From Malus domestica (taxonomy: Eukaryota; Streptophyta; Magnoliopsida; Rosales; Rosaceae): a stretch of DNA of 64,000 nucleotides. A program made the translations under genes and the position numbers. Positions 33,186 to 44,647 of this stretch are shown piece after piece; the first letter of the stretch is position 1, and the number at the start of each line of letters is the position of its first letter. The notes beneath the pieces are model-generated. The model was not told where the DNA came from and made no database searches. It was given only the letters and a program-made list of their open reading frames with translations. The stretch is taken from positions 11,668,501 to 11,732,500 of the forward strand of contig NC_091669.1 of assembly GCF_042453785.1 (NCBI RefSeq), given 5' to 3'.

Positions 33186-35253
33186 ATGATGGTAGTTGCT
33201 GCTGCAGCTCCAACCCAAGCGGCTCCTCATGGCTCTTGTCCCTCGTGCCGGAGGCACATCTCATCGGAGATTCGTTTCCACTCCTTAACGAGGTAAACTG
33301 TTTTTTGGGTTTCTGTTTTTTGGGTTTCTGTTTTTGAGTTATTGCATATGTATATATATATGTATGTATGTACGTATATTCCGCCGTTTTGGGTTGCATT
33401 GAATCACCCGAGAGGCAAAGTTTCAAACTTTAATTCGGCGACATTGGTGCTGGTGGGTTGAATTGAGTATAGGGTTTTACTATCTGGTCCCAAATGATGA
33501 TTTGTTTTGTTTCCCTTTTTCTTATCGAATCTTCTCATTTTATGAAAGAAAAGAATGAAAGATTGGATCTTTTGCTATTAGAAATTTTCATTTCAAGAAA
33601 GCTTCTCTCTTGTTCCATGTGTTGATTTGGGTGCTTAGGCGGAAAATGATTTCCGCACTCCCTTTTCCTCCCGTTGGATTGAAATCAAATGAAAATTAAG
33701 GGACAAAAGCAAGTGCAGAAGGAGAAAACGGGAGTGCGGAGGTTATTTCCAAATCCTTGAATGCTGAGTAAGTGTTGCATTTTCTGAAATTCTTGGTGTT
33801 TGATACTTTTATTTGCAGCACCATTCCAAGTATTACAAATCGTTGTTGTATGAGTTGGGGGTTTATTTGGCGTTACGGTTGTTAATTTTCGTTTCATCTC
33901 TATTAACGTAAGAGTCGATCCTTCATTGTTGGTCTCTGAATGGTTTGAGAGAGATAAGTTATACAGTTTGTAAGGTACAAAAACATGTATTGTTTAGGGA
34001 AGATAGAACCCTTTGCTTTCAATTCAAAACTCTACGACAACTATACTTACGAAGAACTTTAGGAAACAGAGAAACTTTGCCTCTAGTGAGTGTCCGAGTG
34101 ATTTTCAAACACGGCGGGAAGGAGCAATGGAAATTAGTATTTGCACCGAGGACATTTGATGATACAAATAGTTCTGAAACATTAGGGAAGAGAAAATCAC
34201 TTGTAAGACTAGAATTAATTGCCTTGGTAAATGCGTCCTTGCAAACAGTCTTGAATTTTATGTGATGGACTGTGGTGTGGTAGATAAATAATTGCAAGAA
34301 GTGCTGTTGTTTAGTCTGTTTCCCGGACGCGGTTCTTGGTACTGGGAAAATGGCACAGGATCAGAAATTTAATCTTGGACTAAAAGGTCTGTCAGGGTTC
34401 AAGAGAAACAGAAGGTTGTGGCTGGCAATAAAGGATCGTTTCTGTGATGAGGTCTTTGATCAATCTTGACAAAGTTTGTCAGGCTTCAGTAATTGCTTCT
34501 CTGTTGGGACTACTATTTTACTATTCCGGATGCCCCAACACAGAAGCAGTTTTGCTCCATTTATGTTTTTGAAGTTATCCATAGGCTGATAGAAATGAAG
34601 GAAAGGAAGATGAGGTTAAGTTTACAAGGGCCACACTTGAATTTCGAAAAGTTGGAGTGGGAATTTTAAAGTCTTTGTTCTTTTGCCAGTCTCACTTCCT
34701 CTGTTCTCATTGCGTGATTATGTAGTTTGTAGGGGAATGTGAAATGTTAGGCCTTAAGTCACGACTATTGAAACTTACGAAGAATTAAAAACAATGTTCC
34801 TCCAAGGTTACTTTTGAATACTGAGTTGTGAGTAAGAAACTAGACCGCCACAAATCTGAGATATGGATGTTTCAAACCTTAGAGTAATTTCGTGAAACAT
34901 GTGGTAGTTATGTTTTAAGGGAATAGTGCTTTGTGACCCTCTGTGCTTTTGGTTTAGAATTTCAAATTATCTGCAAGGGATCATCGTTCCCCTCTTAAGT
35001 CTAGATGAAAAATTGGTTTTAAGGCATTTGCATATTCAACCGTTGAAGGGGCTGCAGATTGTGGTTTTGTTAAATTTGAGTAGTTACTACTATTTTGTTG
35101 ATGGTAACTGAAATTTTCCTCTTATTGAATCCTTTTGTCTTCAATGGCAGAGGGAGCAGTGATGCTTGCTTGAGGGACTTCGCACTGTTCAAGTTTCACG
35201 CAGGAGTGAAATCGCTGTTCTGCACATTGCTGCTGGAGTACATTAACCGTTAA
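33186..35253 (+). CDS. Candidate two-exon gene for a 69-residue protein
   Basis: Exon 1 (33186-33292) starts ATGATGGTAGTT and ends at a GT donor (ACGAG|GTAAAC). Exon 2 (35151-35253) follows a good acceptor (CTTCAATGGCAG) and ends at TAA. The junction keeps the frame (one Arg codon split 2+1). The predicted protein starts MMVVAAAAPTQAAPHGSCPS, has a CPSCRRH motif and ends LLLEYINR. The intron is about 1.86 kb, and extra exons inside it cannot be excluded. The upstream region has a (CT)n leader and an E2F-like TTTGGCGGGA (32934-32943). No family is recognised. Support rests on splice signals, frame continuity and a plant-like leader. Confidence 0.45.
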
Positions 35254-37441
35254 GCAGTGTGTGGAGTAGGGAATGAAGCTGTTGGTCCGTTGAGCATTTA
35301 AAAAAAATGTTACAACTTGATATCTCTTGCTCAAGAATTCGCAGATCTTGACATGTATTTTGGATTGTCGTCATTGTACTAGAACTCCATGGTCATTCTT
35401 TATGCTGATTCTGCAATTGCATCTGCTACGATTAATCTAATCTTTAATTTAATTTTCTCATTCAGAGTTGTCATTTGCTAAGTTGGAACGTACCAACCTG
35501 TTAATTTCAGTGATGGCCAAGAAAGTTTTGCTTTGATTTCGTTTTGCGATGAGATGTCTTGTAAATCATGAAATAGGATTGTTGAACCCGGTTTATTTAT
35601 TTTTACCGGAAATGAAAAACCTGGGAGATGCCAAATCTAAAGTCGAAGACATGAGAAAGTCTAGCAGATTAAGATGAAACAGATGGGTAGAAGCAGGAGA
35701 AAGCAGAAAATATAGACTGGTAACTGGCATTTATGTTAATGCTTATGTAAAGTCTGGTAGTGGAACAGTTAATCCTCTGAATGCAGAAGCAAAAGCACAT
35801 ATATGGTCAAAGGATGACATGTTTTTGTTTTCGTTACATAAATGAGCTTACAGACAGATTGAGTGTAGAAGTTGAAGTTTGGAGCCTTTTTATGCAAAAG
35901 CAGAAGCCCCTTGGGAAATTTAGTCGTTGACTGTGCAGGTTTGCTGCTGGTGTATGTGGTCCTCTCTCTGCTGCTTGCACTGGAAACTCGTGAGTTTACT
36001 CAGAACTAGCCTGGTTTGGTCCTTAGGTATCAGACTCCCCACAAATAGGTATCGGGTATTGCACTCCTTACAAATATGCATTGCACTCGTGGATCAGTGA
36101 GTCGAATCTAAGACCCCCAATCACGTGGATACATCTAACCACATCGTTTGTGGATCATAAATGTCATTGAATGCATGGAAAAGATACTGTGAAGTTTCAA
36201 TGTCTATTTCTAAATTTTCACTAAAGTTTCAAATAAAGAATAGAAAAACAATGGAGAAGGAAGAAAATAAGAATTAATTTGATGTTAGAGAGATTACATA
36301 GTAAGCAAGCTGACATGAATTCATGATTATACCCATTTAGGTATGAAGAAGTTGGCTATTTGTCCAACATCATGCCTGCTTATGTTCGAGTTCGAAGCAG
36401 GTTGAATTCTTTTCAAGTGAGAATCTGATGTAAGACAAGATGGGGTAAAATATGGGGGAGAAAATTTAGAAAATAAATAAATAAAGATTTGTTCGTTAAC
36501 GTTTTGCAAAACAGTTTTTGGTTTTGCAGATACAAAAATGGTGAAAAATAGATTACTGTTTTGTGAAAATAGATTACTATTTGTGAAAATAAACTAATAA
36601 AACGAAAAATGTAGAAACCAATATTTAGCTTAAATTCTGTAGAACATTGCCACTGTCACCACCATCGCCACATTCTCCACCCTATAACCCTCACAATCGC
36701 CACCGCAACCACCATCATCCCCACCTCCCACCATCCCCACCACCATTTTACAGAGGTAGAATTTTGTGATATACTAGTATGATTACCCAATTTAATATAT
36801 AGAAATATGTTTAATATAAAAACAATGAACAAAATATATCCAAAACTAGCAACAAAATATAAAAGTTGATAACAAATTACATAATTTGAGTAAATAAATT
36901 GGAAGTTTTTTTATTTTTATTCAGAATAAGTTCGGAACACTTGGAAAAAATTTGGATTGAAAATTTGGAACTGCTAAATGCATTCCAATTTCTGTTCAAA
37001 TTATTCGAAAAATATTTGGAACTATTATTAGCATTTCAAAAATTTCATTTTTACCTCCCTCATGACCACGCCAGCCTTCGCTACATCACCATCGTCTTCC
37101 ATGTCCATTTCTACGGGACTCCCTCATCAGCGTTTATTATCTATCAAGCCTTCAATCTTTCTCTCAGCAACTACCATCTTCCTCCCTGATCACTTATATA
37201 CTCATTCCCATATCCAATCCGAACCCTAGGCAGGGGATGTGTTTTGGAGTTTGGGAATTTGCCCACTGTAGAAATTAACTCACCTGTAGCAGATTACGTT
37301 GCATGTGCCACCATAACGAATAGGGCCGGCTACAACGATCTAGGTATTGAACTCATCACAATATGTATATATCTTACTTACGTTCTTGTTTGTCTCCACC
37401 CATTGGAGACAAACTTGCCACCTCATTTGTGGATAATACTT
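35254..37441. other. Intergenic
   Basis: Includes the likely 3' UTR of the preceding candidate gene and AT-rich sequence. A CCA/CAC-rich low-complexity tract (36650-36755) is followed by A/T-rich sequence. No gene recognised. Confidence 0.45.
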
Positions 37442-38995
37442 TTGAAATATCTCACATCGACCGTATCAATAAGAAAAGAAGAGTTTAATATCATAACCCT
37501 ACTCCAACTAAAACCGAGGCCTTTTGTGATAAAACTCCACACTTGACGGATTTGTAAGTGGTAATTACCAAGTTGATGACAATATAGATGTTGTTGGAAG
37601 TGGGCCCTTAGCCCGTCTCTCTGCCAATATTTAGAAGAAGATAAATTTCTTCTGCCATGAAGATGAGAAAAAAGGAGGAAAAAAAGAGATATTTGGTGGT
37701 TGGGGCTTTCGAAAAGAGATGTTAGTTTCAGTTGGGCTTTTGAAAAGAGACGTTAGTTTCAGTTGGGCTTTCAAAAAGATTAGCGTTTGTTCCAACTGAA
37801 TTTTCGAAAAGAGGTGTTGGTTCCAACATATCAAAAGATTTATTTATCGGGCTTTCGAAAAAAGATGTTAGTTCTAATTGGGCTTTCGAGAAGGGGATGT
37901 TGGAAAATAGAAAGGAAAGTATTTTAGGATTTGATTTAAGAGTAAATTGTAGCAATGGTCCCTCAACTTTAATCAAATTGGAGCAATGGTCCCTCAACTA
38001 AAAATCCATTACCATTGGTTCCTCAACTCATCAAAATGTGTAGCTATGGTCATTTTCGTCAATTTCGTCAGAATTTTGTCAAAATAAGTTATGTTGGAAT
38101 AACCATTGCTACAATTGGGGTCCCTCAACTAATCAAGACGTTTAGCTATGGTCATTGTCGTCAACTTCATCAAAATGTTGTCAAAATGAGTTATATTGGA
38201 AGAACCATTGCTACAATTGGGTTAAAGTTTGAGGGACCATTGCTCCAATTGAACTAAAGTTGAGGGATCATTTCTCCAGTTAGATTAAAGTTGAGAGACC
38301 AATGGTAATGGATTTTTAGTTAAGGGACCATAGATGCACGTTTTGATGAGTTGAGGGACCAACGGTAATGGATTTTTAGTTGAGGGACCATTGCTCCAAT
38401 TGAGTTAAAAGTTAAGAGACCATTGCTACAATTTACTCTTGATTTAATTAGTGATTTTATATGATTTAATTAGGGTTTTGATATGATTTAATTTGTTCTA
38501 GGTTTCCTTGTCTTGTAGACAAAGGATTGTTTTGATTTATTTCCTAGTATTGCTCCTTTGTAATCTTATAAATACCTCCTTATGGAGAAGAATAAATCAT
38601 TGAAGTAGTATTTTGAGAAAAAAATTGGTATTAAAGCCAGGGAGCGGGCTTGTACTGTACTGCCACGTGATGGGTGGGTCCCCTTGGCCCCGCGTGATGA
38701 TGGTGGGTCCCTTGGTCCCGCGTGTAGGGTGAGTCCCCTTGACTCCACTTGGTTGTCGATGTGTAGATCTCCCACGTATAACCCACTAATTGGGTCCCAC
38801 GTGAGGAGGCGTGTTGAAATGTCCCACATCGACCGTATCAATGAGAAAAGAAGAGTTTAAATATCTTAATCCCACACTAACACTGAAGCCTTTTGTGATA
38901 AAACCCTACACCTGACGGATTGTGCATGTGATAATTATCAAGTTGAGAACAATATCGGTGTTGTTGGAAGTGGGCCTTTGGCCCGTCTCTTTGAT
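37442..38995 (+). mobile_element. Reduced LTR element (TRIM-like) with truncated 3' LTR
   Basis: The 5' LTR (about 37442-38625) starts TTGAAATATCTCACATCGAC, carries a TATAAATA box near 38569 and is followed by a Met-tRNA-type primer site, TGGTATTAAAGCCAG, at 38626-38640. Only about 190 bp separate it from a second LTR start at 38812 (TGTTGAAATGTCCCACATCG), which matches the first for about 180 bp and then stops near 38995. The short internal segment is GC-rich with repeated GGTCCC motifs and encodes nothing. The 5' LTR also holds 40-bp repeats around GGGCTTTCGAAAAGAGATG (37700-37905) and the nested MITE below. Confidence 0.6.
37939..38439. mobile_element. MITE with long inverted repeats nested in the LTR
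   Basis: About 100 bp at each end are inverted copies, starting AGAGTAAATTGTAGCAATGG. TGATTTA flanks both sides (37932-37938 and 38440-38446). Variants of GGTCCCTCAACT recur at least eight times in both orientations. It interrupts the 5' LTR of the reduced LTR element. Confidence 0.75.
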
Positions 38996-39248
38996 AATTC
39001 TACAAATACATGTCAATGAATGCATGAGATAGCTATTTTCAAACTTCAAAGGCCAAAGCTTTCTTCATGCAACATTGTTACTGTTTTGTCCTGACTATAT
39101 TTTTGTAATCCCATGGGAAGAATTAATTAGATGTTAGAGAGTTTTGTTTTTGTGGTCAAGTAGATATATTAGAGAGATTAGATAAGTTGCACAAAGAAAG
39201 AAAGAACACGGAATGTGGGATCATTTGGCACTGCTTTCCCTAGAAGCC

Positions 39249-40532
39249 TTAGATTCTTGAATGCTTGCATTCGCGAGGGAGATCTTTGTTGAACTTAATA
39301 CGGTCAGTGCAGTAGTCATAGACCATGAACTTGCTCTGCACCCATCGAAGCCTGTTTCGCTCTGCAGCATTGAGCCCTTGGTTCTTCCATGAAGAGCCGA
39401 CTGCTGATCTTTCCGTAGATGTGGACGCACAAGATGGTCCTTGTGACCCAGGGCAAGCGTTGATGTTGAAGTTTCTGTAAGAGGCAGTGAAAGGAGCTAG
39501 GCTCCAGTCAGTCTTCACACGCCCACCTTGTGTTGCCCAGTCATCGGCATTCCAAAAGGTTGCATAAATCCCCATGGATTGGTTTTTAGGGAATGGAAGA
39601 CCAATTGATTCCAAGTTGTTGAACACTCTAATTGGACTGTCATCTACCAAGAATCTGCATGACAGTTGCATATGAGTTCAAGGTGAGTGCAATAAAATTA
39701 TGGGTAAAGACCAATAACGAGTACCAACCTACAATACTTGGTAATTAGTCGATATTCGGTTAATATTTTGTATATAACCTCAAGTTTATAAACTATTGTA
39801 GACTGGTATTTGGTACCACCAATTAAATTTTTTCTAAATTCTAGTAGAGATGGACTAATTCGGGCCGACCTTTGTTAGAGACGTGGTTTACAAATGTGGT
39901 CAGGATTATGATATGTGTCGTTGAGTGGTACTTACATAATGCGCTTGGTGTTCCAAACAATGGAGTAGGTGTGGAAGTCCTGAGTGGGATCGAACCACAG
40001 ATGGAATTGTTGTTCCTTGAGCCCTTGTCCTTGGGCGTAGACATTAGTATGGATAGTGTAGGGTTCCCCAGTTGAGTTCCCCAGAAACTCAAAGTCAATC
40101 TCATCATGATTTGCACCTGAAGAAGATAACTGCATATGCATGCATGCATATGTTTCAACAATTAGCAATGCACAAGCAATATTTATGAAAATACCTATCA
40201 AATAAAACTAGGACCAAATTTTTTTTTTAGGGCTAGGGATTGAGAGTTGTTACGTAAAATGTTGTCACGGTACCAGCTGAGTTCCCAGGTTGCAACTTGA
40301 TTTGCATATCAAACTTTCCAAATAAGTACGCATTCTTTGATTTGAAACCTGCTCCAGAAGATTTGTCAAGTGCGAGTGTGATAATTTGTCCATTTTCGAG
40401 AACCTTAGCGTGTTGATCGCCGAACATAACCTCATAGTCTTGATAGAAATTACCGGCTGAGGCAACGACGGCCACCAGAGAAATTGTGATCGAACAAAGA
40501 AAAAACAACATCGAGACCTTAGAAGAAGACAT
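39249..40532 (-). CDS. XTH: Xyloglucan endotransglucosylase/hydrolase A, three exons
   Basis: Exons 40532-40254, 40129-39936 and 39654-39249 (minus strand) join through GT-AG introns to give 292 residues. A signal peptide covers about residues 1-26, ending near VVASAG. The GH16 catalytic motif [11 protein letters not shown] is at residues 101-111, with nucleophile E103 and acid/base E107, followed at once by the conserved N-glycosylation site NST. The C-terminal extension holds the family's paired cysteines ([24 protein letters not shown]). The enzyme works in the cell wall, cutting and rejoining xyloglucan. Length and motif fit the large XTH group I/II. It lies tail-to-tail with no gene and is part of a three-member local cluster. 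Confidence 0.92.
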
Positions 40533-41774
40533 TTTTATTTGAAGAATTTTGTATAGGACTCAAAACTCAAATTGACGTTGGTTAGGATAATTTGGAAAAA
40601 CAAGACTTTGAAAACTACTCAGAAACAGAAATTATCAGAAAATGAGGAAATAATGTTGTTACAAAGTTTCTCTTCAATGGACAACAATTCCCTATCAGAG
40701 AAGAAGCAATTTTTAAAGGTAATCTAGATTTTCATTTAAAAAGTAAAACTAAGAATACAATCTAAATTAATCTTCAGATTGTATCTCAGTTCGTAAAAAT
40801 TGTTTCCGAAACACAAAATGTTGCTTATAAATTGTAGGCAGAGTGGTATGCTGCGTTTGAATAGATCATGCTGTATTTAGAATATTGAGATTGAATGTCC
40901 AAATTAACGAGGTTTCCCATTGCAAATTGGGATTGTGGCCATGCGACAAACTAGCTACATATTTTTTGGATGATGCTGTTGTTATTAGTCTATCTGAATG
41001 AATGGGATTGTTATATCAAAAACTAAGACTTCCCCTGATCATCATAAATTTTGCCCTTATGACTATATTTAGGATACTAATTAGTAACTGTTGGGATCTT
41101 GACGAGATAATGCAAACACTGTTGACCGATTAATCAAAGAGGTCGATATAGAGTCAAGGAGTTCTCGTAAAAAATTGGAATGACATGACACAACTGAATT
41201 ACAACTCGTAAACCTAACCATGGCACATGATAGGAGGGTTGTTGCATGTGCTTATAAGTAGTTGAGTTATTTCTTATATTGTCAATTGATTTTATAATGG
41301 AACCTCAACTTTCATCATGATACAACCTCTCCACACACCATCAACTCTCAACACGTCCCTGCACATGTAGCTGATTTTCCAACCTACACATGGACAACAA
41401 GTGGGTGACGCATGGAACACTTGTGGCCTTTTGGGTTTTCACACAAGGGACAACTTGCTATGATATTATGATGAAATTGAGGTTCCATCATAAAATTAAT
41501 TGATAATATGAAAAGTAGTCCAAGATTATATAAACCCTTAGCTGGAGTTTATAAGGAGTTGAGTTACTACCTCATATTGCCAATAATTCTAGGGTAATGT
41601 TAGAGAAATTAAAATTTTTAAACCAAATTTGCAAATCAAATGATGTGGTTGTAGATGATTGAATTATTAACTAAGTGTCAATTAATGTACTTATTTCTTA
41701 TTGGTGACACATAATTTGGTTTAAAATTTTGGTCCCAACTTTCTTTAGAAAGAATATATATTACATGAATTGGC
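40533..41774. other. Upstream region of XTH A
   Basis: Contains the presumed promoter of XTH A. The minus strand reads CTATTCAAACGCAGCATACC (40864-40845) next to a TTTATAAG box (near 40825-40831), a block shared with the XTH B promoter. The rest is AT-rich with nothing recognised. Confidence 0.5.
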
Positions 41775-41782
41775 AATGCAAG

Positions 41783-42305
41783 CAGTGGCGGATGCATTGA
41801 GGGGCAGGGGGTCAGATGACCCCCCAAACTTCGGTGAACATCCATGGATACTTGGGTGTTGACCCTCCGAATTTCGGTAAATGTCCATGGATACCTTGGG
41901 TGCTGCCCTTTTGAAGATTAGAGTTGGCTTCATACATGCCCTCCAACTGTTTGATAAAATGTCTAAAAGAAGAGTGAATGAAATGGTGATCTCAGTGAAT
42001 AACAAAGCATCGTCATTTTTGGACAAACATATTAATGAGATGCAATGATATCAAACATTGTTAGTGTGTTCAAGATAAGTGTGTTTCTTTGTTAAACATT
42101 CATATGGGAGCAGCCTTGGAACATATTAGTTACCCTCATAAATGAGGCATTAACAGGTGTGCAGTACGCCATTCCAAATGACTTCAGACCTACCAAGATT
42201 CGATGAAATGACGATATACATGCTATTTTTGGTAAAAAAAAAATTGCGCGCTGCGCGTGCTATTCTTATTGACCCTTATAATATTATTTCATGGATCCGC
42301 CACTA
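41783..42305. mobile_element. hAT-like non-autonomous element, 523 bp
   Basis: Ends are CAGTGGCGGATGCAT and, on the opposite strand, TAGTGGCGGATCCAT. Flanks AATGCAAG (41775-41782) and AATACAAG (42306-42313) match at 7 of 8 positions. It is non-coding and sits just downstream of the XTH pseudogene. Confidence 0.75.
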
Positions 42306-42607
42306 AATACAAGAAAACGAATTCTCTACATGAGAGCATGGGATATGATCATCGGGGTTCTGGTCTCGCTTTCAAACTAGAACCTTGGTTGCTTGCTTCC
42401 AGTTAGTCTTGACAAGGCCGCCTCTTGTTGCCCAGTCATCTGCATTCCCCAAACTGGAGTAAATCCTCAAGGGTTGGTTTTTAGGGAATGGGACTTCAGC
42501 TGATTCCAAATTGCGGAACACTCTGATTGGAATCTTGTCCACCAAGAATCTACGTAACATTTGCACAGTTATTAAAAAGTTGTTTATCCATACGTAACTG
42601 TCCAACA

Positions 42608-42887
42608 TATTAACCATATAGATTTGGATTAGATTGAGTGTGTTAAATTTGGATTAGATTGAGTTTGTTGAAAAACAGTTAGAGTTAGAGTTTGTTGAAA
42701 GGGTAAAAGTGTAAATCTGCTCATTATAGTTTCTATATAAGCCTTGTTTAGAGACTTAGAGCAGTATCATGTAATCATAAAGCTTTCTACTATTCATTGA
42801 AAACAGAAACGTCTATCTCTCTCTTTCTTACTACTTGTTCTTCATTTTCTTTAGTCTCAAGATTTCATTGATTCTTTAGAGTTAATA
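42608..42887 (+). repeat. 5' LTR of copia 1
   Basis: 280 bp with inverted termini TATTAAC and GTTAATA, not the usual TG...CA. A 26-bp stretch around TTTGGATTAGATTGAGT is repeated at its start. A CTATATAAGCC promoter box is at about 42734-42744. Confidence 0.9.
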
Positions 42888-43351
42888 TGGTATCATCGCC
42901 GGAATTGGCTCACTGTCGTTGTCGATCCTAGGTCTTCCGCTGTTGCAATTCATAATCGAAGAGTCGCTGAGGATTTCGCCGTGAGTGAAGTTCTGGAGAT
43001 TTGGGGTGTTCTTCATCACAAGCATCAATTCAGGTGATATTGTGTTTGTTTTTCTACTGGGTAATTGGGTTTCAGTCCTGATTAGCTGTTCAAAGATTTC
43101 CAAATGTTGTGTGTTTGATTCCGAATTCTTGTGTTTGCTTACTATGGGAGTTTCAGTCTCTCTTGATTCATAAGAAAGTTTCAGTCTTTCTTGATTACTA
43201 CGGGAGTTTCATTCTCTCTTGATTTCTAAGAAAGTTTCAGTCTTTCTTGATTACTGCGGGAGTTTCAGTCTCTCATTTTCTTTCTTTCTGTAGAACAGTT
43301 GGGTGTGTTTGTAGTTTCTTGAACGGTTCTGTTTTGTTGCATTGAGAAGTC

Positions 43352-44647
43352 ATGACTAATTCTAGTGTGAAAGTTGAAAATCTGCTGGGCATGATTACTA
43401 TCAAATTGAAGGAAGATAATTTTGCAAAGTGGGCATTTCAGTTTAAGTCTGTGTTGAAAGGGTATAAATTGTTTGGGCATTTTGATGGGACTCTTGTGTG
43501 TCCACCCAAATTTGTCATTCATCCTGAGAGAGGTGTTACTTCTGCACTTACTGATGCATATGTTGACTGGGAATCCACAGATATGGCATTGTTGAGTCTT
43601 TTATTAGCCACTTTGTCTGATGAGGCTATTGAATATGTTCTTGGGTGTGTAACTGCGTGTGAGGCTTGGTCAAATCTTGTGGATCGATTTGCTTCAGTGT
43701 CTAAATCTAGAGTTAATCATCTAAAGACTGAATTGCATACAATTCAGAAAGGCGGCGATTCGATTGATAGATATCTGTTAAGGTTGAAAAATATAAGGGA
43801 ACAGTTAACTGCTGCTGGAGAACTCATTTCTGATAATGATGTGATAATTGCTGGGTTAGCTGGGTTACCAAAAGAATTTGCCATCATTCGAACAGTCATA
43901 TTAGCCAGAGAGTCTTCTATTTCTTTGAAAGAATTTAGGGCTTTGTTGCTTGGGGCAGAAAAAGAGATTGAAGGTGAATCCAGTGGTGTGTCTAATAATC
44001 TTTCTGCATTATATGTTCAAGGGTCTCAATCTACTCCGGGTGATTCATCAGCTTCGGGTTCTAATCCTGCAGGGCATAGCCATTTACCAGTAACAACTGG
44101 AGGTGTTCTTACCTCTTGTCCATACCCTTATTCTGCTGATCCTTATATGCACCAATATTCATCCCCATTTGTCATCCCACAACAATTTCCACAGCCATTA
44201 ATCCCTCAACAGTTTCCTCCTCCAGTTCATTCTTCTATTCCTTATGGTTTTGGTTATATGGGTAATGCTCCAAATTCTGGTCCCAAACCTCCATTTATGC
44301 AGAAGCCAAATTATAAGGGTAATTCTGGTTATAAGTCTAACACTGGTTTTAAAGGTAAGGGTTACAATACCAGTTCTTCTTTTGGATATTCTTCTGGTAC
44401 TTCCAGACAATATGGTTCAAGTGGGTGGCATGGGAATACTGAGAACAGGTCTACTACAGTGATTGAATGTCAGATTTGTAACAAAAGAGGACATACTGCG
44501 GTTAATTGTTTTCACAGAAATGGTCAGGGTCCAAGTACTGGGTTTCACATGGAGTGTCAGATTTGTGGAGACGTGGTCACTCGGCACTTGACTGTTATCA
44601 CAGGGGGAACTATGTTTTCCAAGGTCAACAACCCTCTTCCACTTTAA
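43352..44647 (+). pseudogene. Copia 1 Gag, frame-shifted at its end
   Basis: Gag of the UBN2 type, with LLGMITIKLKEDNFAKWAFQ near the N-terminus and a Pro/Gly/Ser-rich region. A CCHC zinc knuckle ([14 protein letters not shown], from 44468) binds RNA. A second knuckle follows, but its frame is lost after CQICG: about one base is missing near 44565, and protein similarity continues in the frame of the Pol region. Without this shift, Gag and Pol would be one polyprotein, as usual for copia. Confidence 0.85.
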
